This document shows positions 1 through 9,036 of a stretch of 61,661 nt of DNA, piece by piece (position 1 is the first letter of the stretch; each line of letters opens with the position of its first letter). A program made the translations under genes and the position numbers. The DNA lies in NCBI RefSeq assembly GCF_001902635.1, contig NZ_MJAO01000027.1, positions 1 to 61,661 on the forward strand, written 5' to 3'. Source of the DNA: Serratia marcescens (GTDB lineage Bacteria; Pseudomonadota; Gammaproteobacteria; Enterobacterales; Enterobacteriaceae). The notes beneath the pieces are model-generated. The model was given only the letters and a program-made list of their open reading frames with translations, did not search any database and was not told the DNA's origin.

Positions 1-20
1 AGGGCCGCATCAGCGGCCCT
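1..20. terminator. Hairpin downstream of znuB
   Basis: A perfect 8-bp stem (AGGGCCGC / GCGGCCCT) closes a 4-nt loop just past the znuB stop codon. It probably ends znuCB transcription or that of a convergent neighbour. The window edge cuts off any U-tract on the znuB side. Confidence 0.5.
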
Positions 21-39
21 TGTCATATTCCGGCTTTAA

Positions 40-825
40 TCAGGCCTGTTGTTTTTTGAATAGGCTCAGCGTGAACAGCACGGCGGCGCTCAGCACCACC
101 GAAGGGCCGGCCGGCGTATCGTAAAACGCCGAGAAAGTCAGGCCGCCGGTGACGGCCACCATCCCGAGCAGCACCGCGCAGCCGGCCATCTGTTCCGGCG
201 TGCGCGCGAAGCGGCGGGCGGTAGCCGCCGGAATGATCAGCAGTGAGGTGATGATCAGCGCGCCGACGAATTTCATCGCCAGGCCGATGGTCAACGCGGT
301 GATCAGCATCAATACGGTGCGCGCCCGCACCAGATTGACGCCGTCAACGTGCGCCAGCTCCGGGCTGATGGTCATCGACAGCAAATCGCGCCATTGCCAC
401 CACAGCACCAGCAACACCACCGCGACGCCGCCGGCGATCATCACGATATCGCTCAGCGTAACCGACAGCAAATCGCCGAACAGGTAGGCCATCAGATCGA
501 CTCGCACGTTAGACATCAGCGCCACCACCACCAGACCCAGAGACAGGGCGCTGTGGGCCAGAATGCCGAGCAGGGTATCCACCGAAAGCTGCGGGCGGCG
601 TTCCAGCCACACCAGGGCCAGGGCCAGCAGCAGCGTAATGGCAATCACCGCATAGAAAGGATTGATGTCCAGCAGCAGACCAAAGGCGACGCCGAGCAGC
701 GAGGCGTGGGCCAGCGTGTCGCCAAAGTAGGACATGCGGCGCCAGACCACGAAGGAGCCCAGCGGCCCGGCGGCACTAGCCAACAATACGCCGGCCAGCC
801 AGCCGGGGAGTAACAGTTCGATCAT
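40..825 (-). CDS. znuB: Zinc ABC transporter permease ZnuB
   Basis: Integral membrane permease of the high-affinity ZnuABC zinc importer. It forms the inner-membrane channel that takes Zn2+ from periplasmic ZnuA, powered by ZnuC. The 261 residues are almost entirely hydrophobic, with about eight membrane segments, and match the E. coli orthologue in length and content (ABC-3 permease family). I start it at MIELLLPG because that ATG overlaps the znuC stop by 4 nt (ATGA), a typical coupled start; the frame continues about 60 codons upstream inside znuC but that part is not conserved. Transcribed with znuC from the Zur-controlled divergent promoter. Confidence 0.96.
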   Translation of the reverse strand: MIELLLPGWLAGVLLASAAGPLGSFVVWRRMSYFGDTLAHASLLGVAFGLLLDINPFYAVIAITLLLALALVWLERRPQLSVDTLLGILAHSALSLGLVVVALMSNVRVDLMAYLFGDLLSVTLSDIVMIAGGVAVVLLVLWWQWRDLLSMTISPELAHVDGVNLVRARTVLMLITALTIGLAMKFVGALIITSLLIIPAATARRFARTPEQMAGCAVLLGMVAVTGGLTFSAFYDTPAGPSVVLSAAVLFTLSLFKKQQA

Positions 826-1580
826 GCTTCGCGGCTCCCGGTTTTCTTCAAGACAATTCTTCCCTGCAGGTCGTGACGGTGATTGTGATGGTGACGATAT
901 ACCGCCAGTTGCTCTGCGCCGCGGTTGCCGAACATGGCGATGAATTCGGGATGCATCGAGACCACTTCCGGCGCACCGGAACAGCAGATGTGCTGATTGA
1001 GGCACAACACCTCGTCGGTTTTCGCCATCACCAGATGCAGGTCGTGCGAAACCATCAGCACGGCGCAGCCCAGCTCTTTGCGCAGCTGGTCGATCAGATC
1101 GTAGAGCGCCAGTTGGCCGTTGACGTCCACCCCTTGCGTCGGTTCGTCCAATACCAGCAGTTGGGGTTTATTCAGCAGCGCCCGCGCCAGCAGCACGCGT
1201 TGATTTTCACCGCCGGAAAGCTTTTGCATCGGCTGGTCGAGCAGGTGGGCGGCCTGCACGCGCTTGAGCGCCGGCAGAATGTCGGCTTTCTTCACGCCGG
1301 GTTTCAGGCGCATAAAGCGGCTGACGGTCAGCGGCAGGGTGGCGTCGAGGTGCAGTTTTTGCGGCACATAGCCGATGCGCAGATCGGCTTCACGCTCCAG
1401 CGTGCCCTCGGAAGGTTTGACCAACCCTAGCACTACGCGCACCAGCGTGGATTTGCCCGCGCCGTTCGGGCCAAGCAGCGTGAGGATGCGGCCTGGCTGA
1501 AGGCTGAGGGAAATATTCGACAGCACCTTGCGGTTGCCGAAGGCGACGGAGATATTTTTTAGCGTTATCAGTGTAGACAT
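822..1580 (-). CDS. znuC: Zinc ABC transporter ATP-binding protein ZnuC
   Basis: Cytoplasmic ATPase that energises ZnuB. The 252-residue protein has a Walker A motif (GPNGAGKS, near residue 38), the ABC signature LSGGENQRV and a Walker [13 protein letters not shown]. The C-terminus is histidine-rich (HHHNHRHD), as in enterobacterial ZnuC. It is divergent from znuA across a roughly 75-bp gap holding the Zur box and overlaps znuB by 4 nt, so znuCB is one operon. Confidence 0.97.
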   Translation of the reverse strand: MSTLITLKNISVAFGNRKVLSNISLSLQPGRILTLLGPNGAGKSTLVRVVLGLVKPSEGTLEREADLRIGYVPQKLHLDATLPLTVSRFMRLKPGVKKADILPALKRVQAAHLLDQPMQKLSGGENQRVLLARALLNKPQLLVLDEPTQGVDVNGQLALYDLIDQLRKELGCAVLMVSHDLHLVMAKTDEVLCLNQHICCSGAPEVVSMHPEFIAMFGNRGAEQLAVYRHHHNHRHDLQGRIVLKKTGSREA

Positions 1581-1606
1581 CTCGAGATTACAGGTTGCAG
1601 AACGAA

Positions 1607-1627
1607 GCGAATGTTATAATATCACGC
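1607..1627. promoter_or_regulatory. Zur box in the znuA/znuC divergent promoter
   Basis: The core ATGTTATAATATCAC (1611-1625) closely matches the recalled Zur palindrome (ATGTTATAATATAACAT). It overlaps a perfect -10-like TATAAT for znuA, so zinc-bound Zur would block the znuA promoter and probably that of znuCB. Confidence 0.8.
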
Positions 1628-1655
1628 CTTGTTGATGAAAACGATGGGATTACTG

Positions 1656-2603
1656 ATGATGGCAAAGAAAAATAAATGGCTGCAGCGCACGCTGCTGGCC
1701 AGCGCTCTGTTGATGGCCGGCCCGCTGAGCAGCGCTTCCGCTGCGGTGGTGACCTCGATTCGTCCGCTGGGCTTTATCGCATCGGCCATCGCCGACGGCG
1801 TAACGCCGACCGAAGTGCTGTTGCCGGACGGCGCTTCGCCGCACGATTTCGCGCTGCGCCCGTCTGATATCCAGCGCTTGCGCTCCGCAGACCTGGTGCT
1901 GTGGGTCGGGCCGGATATGGAAGCGTTCCTGACCAAGGCGCTGTCGCCGATCGCCGCCAAGAACCAATTGGCCATCAGTGAACTGCCGGCGGTGAAGCCG
2001 TTGCTGATGAAAGGTGAAGATGACGACGATCATGATCATGCAGGCGATGCGCATAATCATGCCGATCACGATCATGGGCATCATCACGGCGAGTACAATA
2101 TGCACGTTTGGCTGTCGCCGGAGGTGGCGAAAGTGACCGCGATCGCGATTCACGACAGATTGTTGGAACTTATGCCGCAAAATAAGGACAAATTAGACGC
2201 AAACCTGCGCCAGTTCGAGAATCTGCTGACGCAAACTGACAAAAATGTTGGTAACATGCTTACGCCTGTGCAAGGTAAGGGTTATTTTGTTTTTCATGAT
2301 GCTTACGGCTACTTTGAGAAACACTACGGTTTGAGTCCACTGGGCCATTTCACCGTCAATCCCGAAATTCAACCTGGAGCGCAGCGCCTACACCAAATTC
2401 GAACACAGTTGGTTGAGCAGAAAGCGGTATGCGTTTTTGCTGAGCCACAATTCAGGCCGGCCGTAATCAATGCCGTCGCCAAGGGTACCACTGTGCGTTC
2501 CGGAACGCTGGACCCGCTGGGCATCGGCATCGCGCTGGGGAAGGACAGCTACGGGACATTCCTGACACAGCTGTCGAACCAGTACGTGAGCTGCCTGAAG
2601 TAA
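1656..2603 (+). CDS. znuA: Zinc ABC transporter substrate-binding protein ZnuA
   Basis: Periplasmic zinc-binding protein that hands Zn2+ to ZnuB. It has a Sec signal peptide (KKNKWLQRT, then a hydrophobic stretch ending SSASA-A). A charged, histidine-rich loop (roughly residues 125-150, [14 protein letters not shown] and onward) is characteristic of ZnuA. The C-terminal portion ([38 protein letters not shown]) is nearly identical to E. coli. I chose the ATG at 1656 (or 1659) because GGGA lies 6-9 nt upstream and because the TATAAT in the Zur box predicts transcription from about 1627. The frame could also open at a TTG at 1629, which would leave no leader. Confidence 0.95.
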   Translation: MMAKKNKWLQRTLLASALLMAGPLSSASAAVVTSIRPLGFIASAIADGVTPTEVLLPDGASPHDFALRPSDIQRLRSADLVLWVGPDMEAFLTKALSPIAAKNQLAISELPAVKPLLMKGEDDDDHDHAGDAHNHADHDHGHHHGEYNMHVWLSPEVAKVTAIAIHDRLLELMPQNKDKLDANLRQFENLLTQTDKNVGNMLTPVQGKGYFVFHDAYGYFEKHYGLSPLGHFTVNPEIQPGAQRLHQIRTQLVEQKAVCVFAEPQFRPAVINAVAKGTTVRSGTLDPLGIGIALGKDSYGTFLTQLSNQYVSCLK

Positions 2604-2624
2604 AGCTTATGAGGATAATATCGA

Positions 2625-3947
2625 GTGCAGCAGATAGTCCGAACTATCGCTCTGGCGTATAACAACCTGCCACGGCCCCACCGCGTCATGCTGGGGTCGC
2701 TGACAGTCGTCACATTGGCCGTCGCTGTTTGGCGGCCTTTTGTTTACCACCCAGAACACAATCCCATCGCCAAGAACGTCGAGTTAGAATCCAGCCAGTT
2801 GCGGTCACTGCTCCCCGAAGCCAGTGAACCGATCGATGCCGACCAACCCACCCCCGACGACGAAATTCCGCAGGATGAGCTGGACCAAAAGGATGCCGGC
2901 GATGATGGCGTGCATGAATATGTGGTTTCCACCGGCGACACGCTCGGCAGTATTTTGACGCAATATGGCATCGACATGTCGGATGTCACCTTGCTGGCTT
3001 CGCAAAACCGCGATCTGCGTAACCTGAAGATCGGTCAACAGCTGTCGTGGACCGTGAACGAAGCGGGCGATCTGCAGCAACTGACCTGGGAAGTCTCCCG
3101 CCGCGAAACCCGTACCTATGAACGCGTCGGCAATAGCTTCAAAGAGTCGAAAGAGGCACAGCAGGGCGAATGGCGCAACAAGGTGATCAGCGGCCGGGTT
3201 AACGGCAGCTTCGTCAGCAGCGCCGGCGACGCCGGGCTGAGCCGCAACGAAATCAATGCGGTGATCAAGGCGCTGCAGTGGCAGCTCGATTTTCGCAAAT
3301 TGCGCAAAGGCGATCAGTTCGCGGTACTGATGTCGCGCGAACATTTCGACGGTAAGAAATCGCAAAGTCAGCTGTTGGGCGTGCGCCTGCGTACCGGCGG
3401 CAAGGATTATTACGCTGTTCGCGCCGAGGACGGCAAATTCTACGATCGCCAGGGCTCCGGTCTGGCGCGCGGCTTCATGCGTTTCCCGACCATGAAGCAG
3501 TTCCGTATCTCCTCCAACTTCAACCCGCGCCGTGTGAACCCGGTGACCGGCCGCGTGGCGCCGCATAAAGGCGTCGATTTCGCCATGCCGGTCGGTACGC
3601 CGGTACTGGCGGTCGGTGACGGTGAGGTGGTGATCGCCAAGCGCAGCGGTGCGGCGGGCAACTATGTGGCGATCCGCCACGGCCGTCAGTACACCACGCG
3701 TTATATGCACCTGAAGAAACTGCTGGTGAAACCGGGCCAGAAGGTGAAACGCGGCGATCGCATTGCGCTCTCCGGCAACACCGGCCGTTCTACCGGGCCG
3801 CACCTGCACTTTGAACTGTGGACCGGCCAACAGGCGGTGAACCCGCTGACGGCCAAACTGCCGCGTTCCGAAGGGCTGAGCGGCAAAGATCGCAGCGATT
3901 ATCTGGCGCAGGTGAAGGAAGTGGTTCCTCAACTCCAGCTGGATTAA
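2625..3947 (+). CDS. mepM: Murein DD-endopeptidase MepM
   Basis: Periplasmic peptidoglycan hydrolase that cuts D-Ala-mDAP cross-bridges to allow wall growth. The 440 residues equal E. coli MepM (YebA) in length. An N-terminal membrane anchor (about residues 22-40) is followed by a LysM domain (about 97-142, VVSTGDTLGSIL) and a C-terminal M23 metallopeptidase with the zinc motifs HKGVD and GPHLHFEL. The start is GTG, supported by GAGG 10 nt upstream and by alignment of MQQIVRTIALAYNNLPRP with E. coli. It follows znuA by 21 nt, as in E. coli, so read-through is likely. Confidence 0.97.
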   Translation: MQQIVRTIALAYNNLPRPHRVMLGSLTVVTLAVAVWRPFVYHPEHNPIAKNVELESSQLRSLLPEASEPIDADQPTPDDEIPQDELDQKDAGDDGVHEYVVSTGDTLGSILTQYGIDMSDVTLLASQNRDLRNLKIGQQLSWTVNEAGDLQQLTWEVSRRETRTYERVGNSFKESKEAQQGEWRNKVISGRVNGSFVSSAGDAGLSRNEINAVIKALQWQLDFRKLRKGDQFAVLMSREHFDGKKSQSQLLGVRLRTGGKDYYAVRAEDGKFYDRQGSGLARGFMRFPTMKQFRISSNFNPRRVNPVTGRVAPHKGVDFAMPVGTPVLAVGDGEVVIAKRSGAAGNYVAIRHGRQYTTRYMHLKKLLVKPGQKVKRGDRIALSGNTGRSTGPHLHFELWTGQQAVNPLTAKLPRSEGLSGKDRSDYLAQVKEVVPQLQLD

Positions 3948-3961
3948 CGTCCCCCTTTTCC

Positions 3962-4016
3962 CGGCGCTTCGGCGCCGCTAATTTCATCGGCCTGATTGCG
4001 GGCCGATGCTGTTTTA
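3962..4016 (+). terminator. Tandem hairpins, mepM terminator
   Basis: A UUCG-capped stem (CGGCGC/GCGCCG, 3962-3977) is followed by an 8-bp stem (CATCGGCC/GGCCGATG, 3985-4008) and then CTGTTTTAT. The second is the likely intrinsic terminator of the znuA-mepM transcript. Confidence 0.65.
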
Positions 4017-4097
4017 TCTGGGCGGTTCGCGGTTGTTAATTGCAAAATCGGTGATGGCAATTATGATTAGCCGAATCGCTAAGCCAAGAGCATGTGC

Positions 4098-5066
4098 ATG
4101 CAAAACGAGAAAAAATCGAACGTAGAGTTCATCCCGCAGTTTCAAAAAGCCTTTTTGTACCCGCGCTACTGGGGCGTGTGGCTGGGAACTGGCCTGATGG
4201 CCGGCGTTTCGCTGGTGCCTGCGCGCTTGCGCGATCCGGTACTGGGCGCGATCGGTAAACTGGCCGGTAAGCTGGCCAAGGGCGCGCGGCGCCGCGCGCG
4301 CATCAATCTGCTGTACTGCTTGCCGGAGCTGCCGGAAAGCGAACGTGAGCACATCATCGACCAGATGTTCGCCTGCGCGCCGCAGTCGATGGTGCTGATG
4401 GCGGAGCTGGCGTGCACCAAGCCGGAGAAAGTGCTCCAGCGTGTGCGTTGGCACGGTGAAGAGGTCTTGGACAAGATCCGCGCGGAAGGGCGTAACGTGA
4501 TCTTCCTGGTACCGCACGGCTGGGCGGTGGATGTGCCGGCGATGTTGATGGCCGCGCGCGGTCAACCGATGGCGGCGATGTTCCACAACCAGCGCAACCA
4601 GCTGGTCGATTACCTGTGGAATGCCGTGCGTCGTAAATTCGGCGGCCGCATGCACGCGCGCAATGACGGTATCAAACCGTTTATCAGTTCGGTGCGGCAA
4701 GGGTACTGGGGCTACTACTTGCCCGATCAGGACCACGGTGCCGAACACAGCGAGTTCGTCGACTTCTTCGCCACCTATAAAGCGACCTTGCCGGCGGTAG
4801 GACGGCTGATGAAAGTGTGCCGTGCGGCGATCGTGCCTCTGTTCCCGGTTTACGACGGCAAAACCAGCATGCTGGATATCTATATTCGCGAGCCGATGGA
4901 TGACCTGGCCGAAGCAGACGATCCGCGCATTGCCCGCCGCATGAACGAAGAGGTGGAAAATCTGGTGGGCCCGAACCCGGAGCAGTACACCTGGATCCTC
5001 AAACTGCTGAAGACGCGCAAGGAAGGGGAGATTGAACCTTACTCGCGCGACGATCTGTATCGTTAA
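4098..5066 (+). CDS. lpxM: Lipid A myristoyltransferase LpxM
   Basis: Inner-membrane late acyltransferase that adds the secondary myristoyl chain to Kdo2-lipid A. The 322-residue product has an N-terminal membrane anchor, the HX4D acyltransferase motif (HGWAVD) and long blocks nearly identical to E. coli LpxM (MHARNDGIKPFI, VRQGYWGYYLPDQDHG). An in-frame ATG at 4092 also exists, but AAGAG (4086-4090) is spaced 7 nt from the ATG at 4098 and only 1 nt from the other, so I use 4098. The mepM-lpxM-pykA order is as in E. coli except for the LRR gene inserted downstream. Confidence 0.96.
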   Translation: MQNEKKSNVEFIPQFQKAFLYPRYWGVWLGTGLMAGVSLVPARLRDPVLGAIGKLAGKLAKGARRRARINLLYCLPELPESEREHIIDQMFACAPQSMVLMAELACTKPEKVLQRVRWHGEEVLDKIRAEGRNVIFLVPHGWAVDVPAMLMAARGQPMAAMFHNQRNQLVDYLWNAVRRKFGGRMHARNDGIKPFISSVRQGYWGYYLPDQDHGAEHSEFVDFFATYKATLPAVGRLMKVCRAAIVPLFPVYDGKTSMLDIYIREPMDDLAEADDPRIARRMNEEVENLVGPNPEQYTWILKLLKTRKEGEIEPYSRDDLYR

Positions 5067-5083
5067 TCCTTTCTACCGCTAAT

Positions 5084-5109
5084 GCCGGCCAGGCCGCAAC
5101 CCGGCCGGC
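5084..5109. terminator. GC hairpin between convergent lpxM and LRR gene
   Basis: A 7-bp stem (GCCGGCC/GGCCGGC) with a 12-nt loop lies between the two convergent stop codons. There is no strong U-tract, so its terminator role is an inference. Confidence 0.4.
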
Positions 5110-5115
5110 GTCTCT

Positions 5116-5997
5116 TCAGATGTGGACCATACAGCCGCGAGCCCGCAGGATGTCGACGACTTTAGGCGTGCGGGTGAAATCATTCCAGCGCAGGTCCAGC
5201 TTGCGCAGGCGGCTCAGCTCGCCGAGGCTTTCCGGCAGGTCGCTCAGGCGATTGGCACGCAGATCCAGGCTTCTCAGCGCCGTCAGCTCACCGATATTTT
5301 CCGGTAGGCGCGTCAGCTGATTGAAACGCAGGTTCAGCTCGCTCAACCGCGGCAGCCGACAGACGGCCTGCGGCAGCTCGGCGATGGCATTGTTAGCCGC
5401 GTCGAGTATCTCCAACTCACCGAGCTGAGCCATTTCCGCCGGCAGCGTGGTCAGGGCATTCTTCATGATATGCAGTTCGCGCAGTGCGCGCAGTTGCCCG
5501 ATTTCGACGGGCAGGTTGCTGATGCGGTTGTTGTATAAACGCAGCTCCTGCAATGCCGCAAGCCGCGGTATCGCCTGTGGCAAAGCGGTTAAATGGTTGT
5601 CGGTCGCGTTGAGATAGACCAGCTGCTGCAGCTGCGCCAGCGAGCGCGGCAAAACGCTCAAGCCGTTATCGCTCAGATAGAGATATTTCAGCCGATGCAG
5701 TTGCCCCAGTTCTTCGGGGAGTTCGCTTGCGCGATTGTGGCCGAAGTCGAACATCTCGAGCCGTTGCAACTGGCCAATCTCCGGCGGCAGGCGGTCGAGC
5801 TGGTTGCAGGAGATATTCAGCACCTGTAGATTTCGGTGCCGGAAGATCGGGATGGGGAAGGTGGTCAGCTGATTGTCGTACAGGCTTATCTTGCGCAGCG
5901 AGTGGCCGGCTAATTGCGACTCGTCGAGCTGCATCAGGCCGTGACCGTCGAGATCGAGTTCATCACCGCTCGCTGCGGGATTGTGCTGGTGGAGCAT
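5116..5997 (-). CDS. Leucine-rich repeat protein (11 exact 23-residue repeats)
   Basis: Function unknown. Residues 34-286 of 293 are eleven uninterrupted 23-residue LRRs of the pattern LxxLxLxxNxLxxLPxxIGxL, preceded by one degenerate repeat (LDLDGHGLMQLDE) and followed by a 7-residue tail (RGCMVHI). No signal peptide, membrane segment or catalytic domain is seen, and there is no NEL ubiquitin-ligase domain of the IpaH/SspH type. A cytosolic protein-binding solenoid is therefore likely. GGAGA lies 7 nt before the ATG. It sits directly downstream of the pykA terminator on the same strand, with only about 33 bp for its own promoter. I do not recall it between lpxM and pykA in E. coli. Confidence 0.85.
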   Translation of the reverse strand: MLHQHNPAASGDELDLDGHGLMQLDESQLAGHSLRKISLYDNQLTTFPIPIFRHRNLQVLNISCNQLDRLPPEIGQLQRLEMFDFGHNRASELPEELGQLHRLKYLYLSDNGLSVLPRSLAQLQQLVYLNATDNHLTALPQAIPRLAALQELRLYNNRISNLPVEIGQLRALRELHIMKNALTTLPAEMAQLGELEILDAANNAIAELPQAVCRLPRLSELNLRFNQLTRLPENIGELTALRSLDLRANRLSDLPESLGELSRLRKLDLRWNDFTRTPKVVDILRARGCMVHI

Positions 5998-6030
5998 GGT
6001 GTTCTCCGTCGTTTATGGCGGTGTCAGGGC

Positions 6031-6065
6031 AAAAAAAATGCCGGCCCACGTGAGCCGGCCGGCAT
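6031..6065 (-). terminator. pykA intrinsic terminator
   Basis: Read on the minus strand, a 9-bp GC-rich stem (ATGCCGGCC/GGCCGGCAT) is followed by eight T. It is a strong terminator between pykA and the LRR gene. Confidence 0.85.
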
Positions 6066-6082
6066 TTCGTCTGCGGCGCGGA

Positions 6083-7525
6083 TTACTCGACGCGCAGGAT
6101 ACGGCTGGTATTGGTGGTGCCGACGGTTTCCATCACGTCGCCCTGGGTGACGATCACCAGGTCGCCGGAGACCAGGAAGCCTTTGTCGCGCAGGCGGTTG
6201 ACGGCTTCATTGGCGGCGATCACGCCGTCTTTGTGGCTGTCGAAATACACCGGCGTCACGCCGCGATACAGCGCGGTCAGGTTCAGCGTGTGTTCATGAC
6301 GCGACATGGCGAAGATCGGCAGGCCGGAGCTGATGCGTGACATCATCAGCGCGGTGCGGCCGGACTCGGTCATGGCGATCAGCGCGGTGACGCCTTTCAG
6401 GTGGTTGGCGGCATACATCGAAGACATGGCGATCGCCTCTTCGATGTTGTCGAACTGCACGTCCAGACGGTGTTTGGAAACGTTGATGCTCGGGATTTTC
6501 TCGGCGCCCAGACAAACGCGCGCCATCGCTGCCACAGTTTCCGCCGGGTATTGGCCGGCGGCGGTTTCCGCTGACAGCATAACGGCGTCGGTGCCGTCCA
6601 GCACGGCGTTGGCCACGTCCATGACTTCGGCGCGGGTCGGCATCGGGTTGGTGATCATCGACTCCATCATCTGAGTCGCGGTGATCACTGCGCGGTTCAG
6701 GGTACGGGCGCGGCGGATCAGTTTCTTCTGAATGCCGACCAACTCCGGATCGCCGATTTCGACGCCCAGGTCGCCACGGGCGACCATCACTACGTCGGAG
6801 GCCAGAATAATGTCGTCCATCGCTTCGTCGCTGCAGACCGCTTCGGCGCGTTCAACCTTGGACACAATTTTGGCGTTGCAGCCGGCGTCGCGCGCCAGGC
6901 GGCGAGCGTAGTTCAGATCTTCACCGGTACGCGGGAAGGAGACCGCCAGGTAGTCGACGCCAATCTTGGCGGCGGTAACGATGTCTGCCTTGTCTTTTTC
7001 GGTCAGCGCTTCGGCCGACAGGCCGCCGCCGAGTTTGTTGATGCCCTTGTTGTTGGACAGCGGGCCGCCGACGGTCACTTCGGTAAACACTTTCATGCCC
7101 TGAACTTCGAGCACTTTCAGCTGAACGCGGCCATCGTCGAGCAACAAAACGTCGCCCGGCACCACGTCGGCAGGCAGGCCTTTATAGTCGATGCCGACCT
7201 TTTCTTTATCGCCTTCGCCTTTGGACAGGTTAGCGTCCAGCAGGAATTTATCGCCCACGTTGAGGAAGATTTTGCCTTCCTTAAAGGTGGATACACGGAT
7301 TTTTGGCCCTTGCAGATCGCCGAGGATAGCGACGTGACGCCCCAGTTTGGCAGCGATTTCGCGCACTTTATCAGCGCGAGCTTGGTGATCTTCCGGGCTG
7401 CCGTGGGAGAAGTTAAGCCGAACTACGTTGGCGCCGGCGGCAATGATCTTTTCCAGATTATTGTCGCGGTCTGTAGCCGGACCCAGGGTGGTAACGATTT
7501 TGGTTCTTCTGAGCCGTCTGGACAT
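6083..7525 (-). CDS. pykA: Pyruvate kinase II
   Basis: Converts phosphoenolpyruvate and ADP to pyruvate and ATP, the last glycolytic step; the PykA isozyme is classically AMP-activated. The 480-residue length is the same as E. coli PykA. Visible family motifs include TLGPATD near the N-terminus, [11 protein letters not shown], the substrate loop [12 protein letters not shown] and [14 protein letters not shown]. It is transcribed toward the LRR gene and ends at a strong terminator. A 12-bp palindromic element lies 73-84 nt upstream of the start. hexR lies upstream on the same strand. Confidence 0.98.
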   Translation of the reverse strand: MSRRLRRTKIVTTLGPATDRDNNLEKIIAAGANVVRLNFSHGSPEDHQARADKVREIAAKLGRHVAILGDLQGPKIRVSTFKEGKIFLNVGDKFLLDANLSKGEGDKEKVGIDYKGLPADVVPGDVLLLDDGRVQLKVLEVQGMKVFTEVTVGGPLSNNKGINKLGGGLSAEALTEKDKADIVTAAKIGVDYLAVSFPRTGEDLNYARRLARDAGCNAKIVSKVERAEAVCSDEAMDDIILASDVVMVARGDLGVEIGDPELVGIQKKLIRRARTLNRAVITATQMMESMITNPMPTRAEVMDVANAVLDGTDAVMLSAETAAGQYPAETVAAMARVCLGAEKIPSINVSKHRLDVQFDNIEEAIAMSSMYAANHLKGVTALIAMTESGRTALMMSRISSGLPIFAMSRHEHTLNLTALYRGVTPVYFDSHKDGVIAANEAVNRLRDKGFLVSGDLVIVTQGDVMETVGTTNTSRILRVE

Positions 7526-7597
7526 GTATTACTCCGTTGACTGGTGAAGCAAATATTGGTGTTGCGATAACGTCGGATAACGAAACCAGGCGTGAAA

Positions 7598-7609
7598 TGT
7601 AATTTTACA
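7598..7609. promoter_or_regulatory. TGTAA-N2-TTACA palindrome upstream of pykA
   Basis: TGTAATTTTACA is the exact reverse complement of an element upstream of gapA (48024-48035). The half-sites are those of HexR operators, but the spacer is 2 nt instead of 5, so the binding protein is uncertain. Confidence 0.4.
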
Positions 7610-7715
7610 ACACTGATATTTCACCCGGGTTACCCGCATGAGCGTTTTAACAGGGTACAACCTCTGATGCCGCCATTCAAATGTCTGTTGAACGGCGATT
7701 TTTTTCTTCGTCGGG

Positions 7716-8606
7716 TTACGAGTCAAAACTGTTGGGAATGACTACGCCTTTATCAAAGCGCGATTCTTTAAGCGCTTCTTTGACCCGCTTCAAGTTATCT
7801 CTGAATTTAGCCCCTCTGCGCAAGGTAAATCCGGTGGCAAGCACGTCAATGAGCGTTAATTGCGCAATCCGCGACACCATAGGCATGTAAACGTCGGTGT
7901 CTTCGGGTACATCGAGCAGCAAAGCGAGGGTCGCCGCCTGGGCGAGCGGGGTATCGCGTGAGGTGATGGCCAGTACCGTGGCGTCGTTTTCTCGCGCCAG
8001 ATGCGCCATCTCCACCAGATTCTTGGTGCGGCCGGTATGCGAAATCAACACCACCACGTCGCCTTCGCTGGAGTTCATGCAGCTCATGCGCTGCATGACG
8101 ATGTCATCGAAGTAGACCACCGGGATGTTGAAGCGGAAAAATTTGTTCATCGCGTCGTGCGCCACCGCCGCGGAGGCGCCCAGGCCGAAGAAAGAGATCT
8201 TTTTTGCCTGGGTGAGCAGGTCAACCGCACGATTGATTGCGGCAATATCCAAATTTGCCTTTACTGTATCCAGGCTGGCCATTACCGACTCGAAGATCTT
8301 GCTGGTATAGGAATCGACGCTGTCGTCTTCCTCAACGTTACGGTTTACGTAAGGCGTGCCGTTAGCCAGGCTTTGGGCAAGATGCAGTTTGAAATCGGGA
8401 AAGCCTTTGGTATCAAGACGGCGGCAAAAACGGTTGACGGTGGGCTCGCTGACGTCGGCCATGCGCGCCAGCGTGGCGATGCTGGAGTGAATGGCGGTCT
8501 GCGGGGAGGCCAGAATCACCTCGGCGACTTTCCTTTCAGATTTGCTCAGGAGCTCCAGATGGCTCTGGATTTTGTCCAGCGTATTCATATAACGAGAGTC
8601 ACTCAT
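7716..8606 (-). CDS. hexR: HexR, RpiR-family regulator of central carbon metabolism
   Basis: Transcription factor that represses zwf and Entner-Doudoroff genes and is released by 2-keto-3-deoxy-6-phosphogluconate. The 296-residue protein has an N-terminal HTH of the RpiR type (SEPTVNRFCRRLDTKGFPDF) and a C-terminal SIS sugar-phosphate domain (about residues 130-260; FFGLGASAAVAHDAMNKF, ISHTGRTKNLVE). I start at MSDSRYMNTLDK because AGGGA is 7-8 nt upstream. E. coli begins at the later MN, which here has no ribosome site. It is divergent from its likely target zwf. Confidence 0.95.
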   Translation of the reverse strand: MSDSRYMNTLDKIQSHLELLSKSERKVAEVILASPQTAIHSSIATLARMADVSEPTVNRFCRRLDTKGFPDFKLHLAQSLANGTPYVNRNVEEDDSVDSYTSKIFESVMASLDTVKANLDIAAINRAVDLLTQAKKISFFGLGASAAVAHDAMNKFFRFNIPVVYFDDIVMQRMSCMNSSEGDVVVLISHTGRTKNLVEMAHLARENDATVLAITSRDTPLAQAATLALLLDVPEDTDVYMPMVSRIAQLTLIDVLATGFTLRRGAKFRDNLKRVKEALKESRFDKGVVIPNSFDS

Positions 8607-8996
8607 GGTTTTATCCCTGTGGCTTTCAAGCAACAGCGCCGAATTTCGCCCGTGTTCGCCGTGCGGGCAGACGCCAAACGAGCGGCTGTAACCTGGAATC
8701 GATAGGGTATGTCGATTTCAAATAAAGGAGAAATCAATGCCGGTTTAGTGAAAATATACTACGTGCTGGTAACCGTTGGCAGTCTCGACAGGGCGTATAC
8801 AGGCTTTTTTCACCAGAATATGACCTGTGTCTAACTTTCATAATGGTAACAGAGCGTCAAAAAAGACGAAAAATTACAGTTTTGCCCGCTGGTGAGGGCT
8901 CTGGCGCGCATGGGCGCTATCACTGGAATCTTGAGGTCTTTTTTTCTGCTTTTTCACCGGGTTTGCTGGCCGTAGTCAAACAGAGTACATTAGTAA
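8607..8996. other. hexR/zwf divergent intergenic region
   Basis: About 390 bp with no convincing gene. It must carry both promoters. A good Shine-Dalgarno (AAGGAG) precedes a three-codon ATG CCG GTT TAG at about 8737, which I regard as chance. No terminator-like hairpin is seen. Confidence 0.5.
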
Positions 8997-9011
8997 TGTA
9001 AGAAAATTACA
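8997..9011. promoter_or_regulatory. HexR operator upstream of zwf
   Basis: TGTAAGAAAATTACA keeps both half-sites and the 5-nt spacing of the HexR consensus TGTAATTAAATTACA (recalled from published regulon work). It lies 26-40 nt before the zwf start, where binding would block transcription or early elongation. Confidence 0.75.
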
Positions 9012-9036
9012 AATATCCTGCAACGAGGAGATGAAC

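Noticed and set aside
1650-2180. Long antisense ORF opposite znuA
   Set aside because: High-GC shadow frame rich in Arg/His/Gln; many core genes in this window show the same artefact.
8737-8748. Three-codon ATG-CCG-GTT-TAG after a strong AAGGAG
   Set aside because: Far from zwf, with no sign of a stalling leader; a chance occurrence is more likely.
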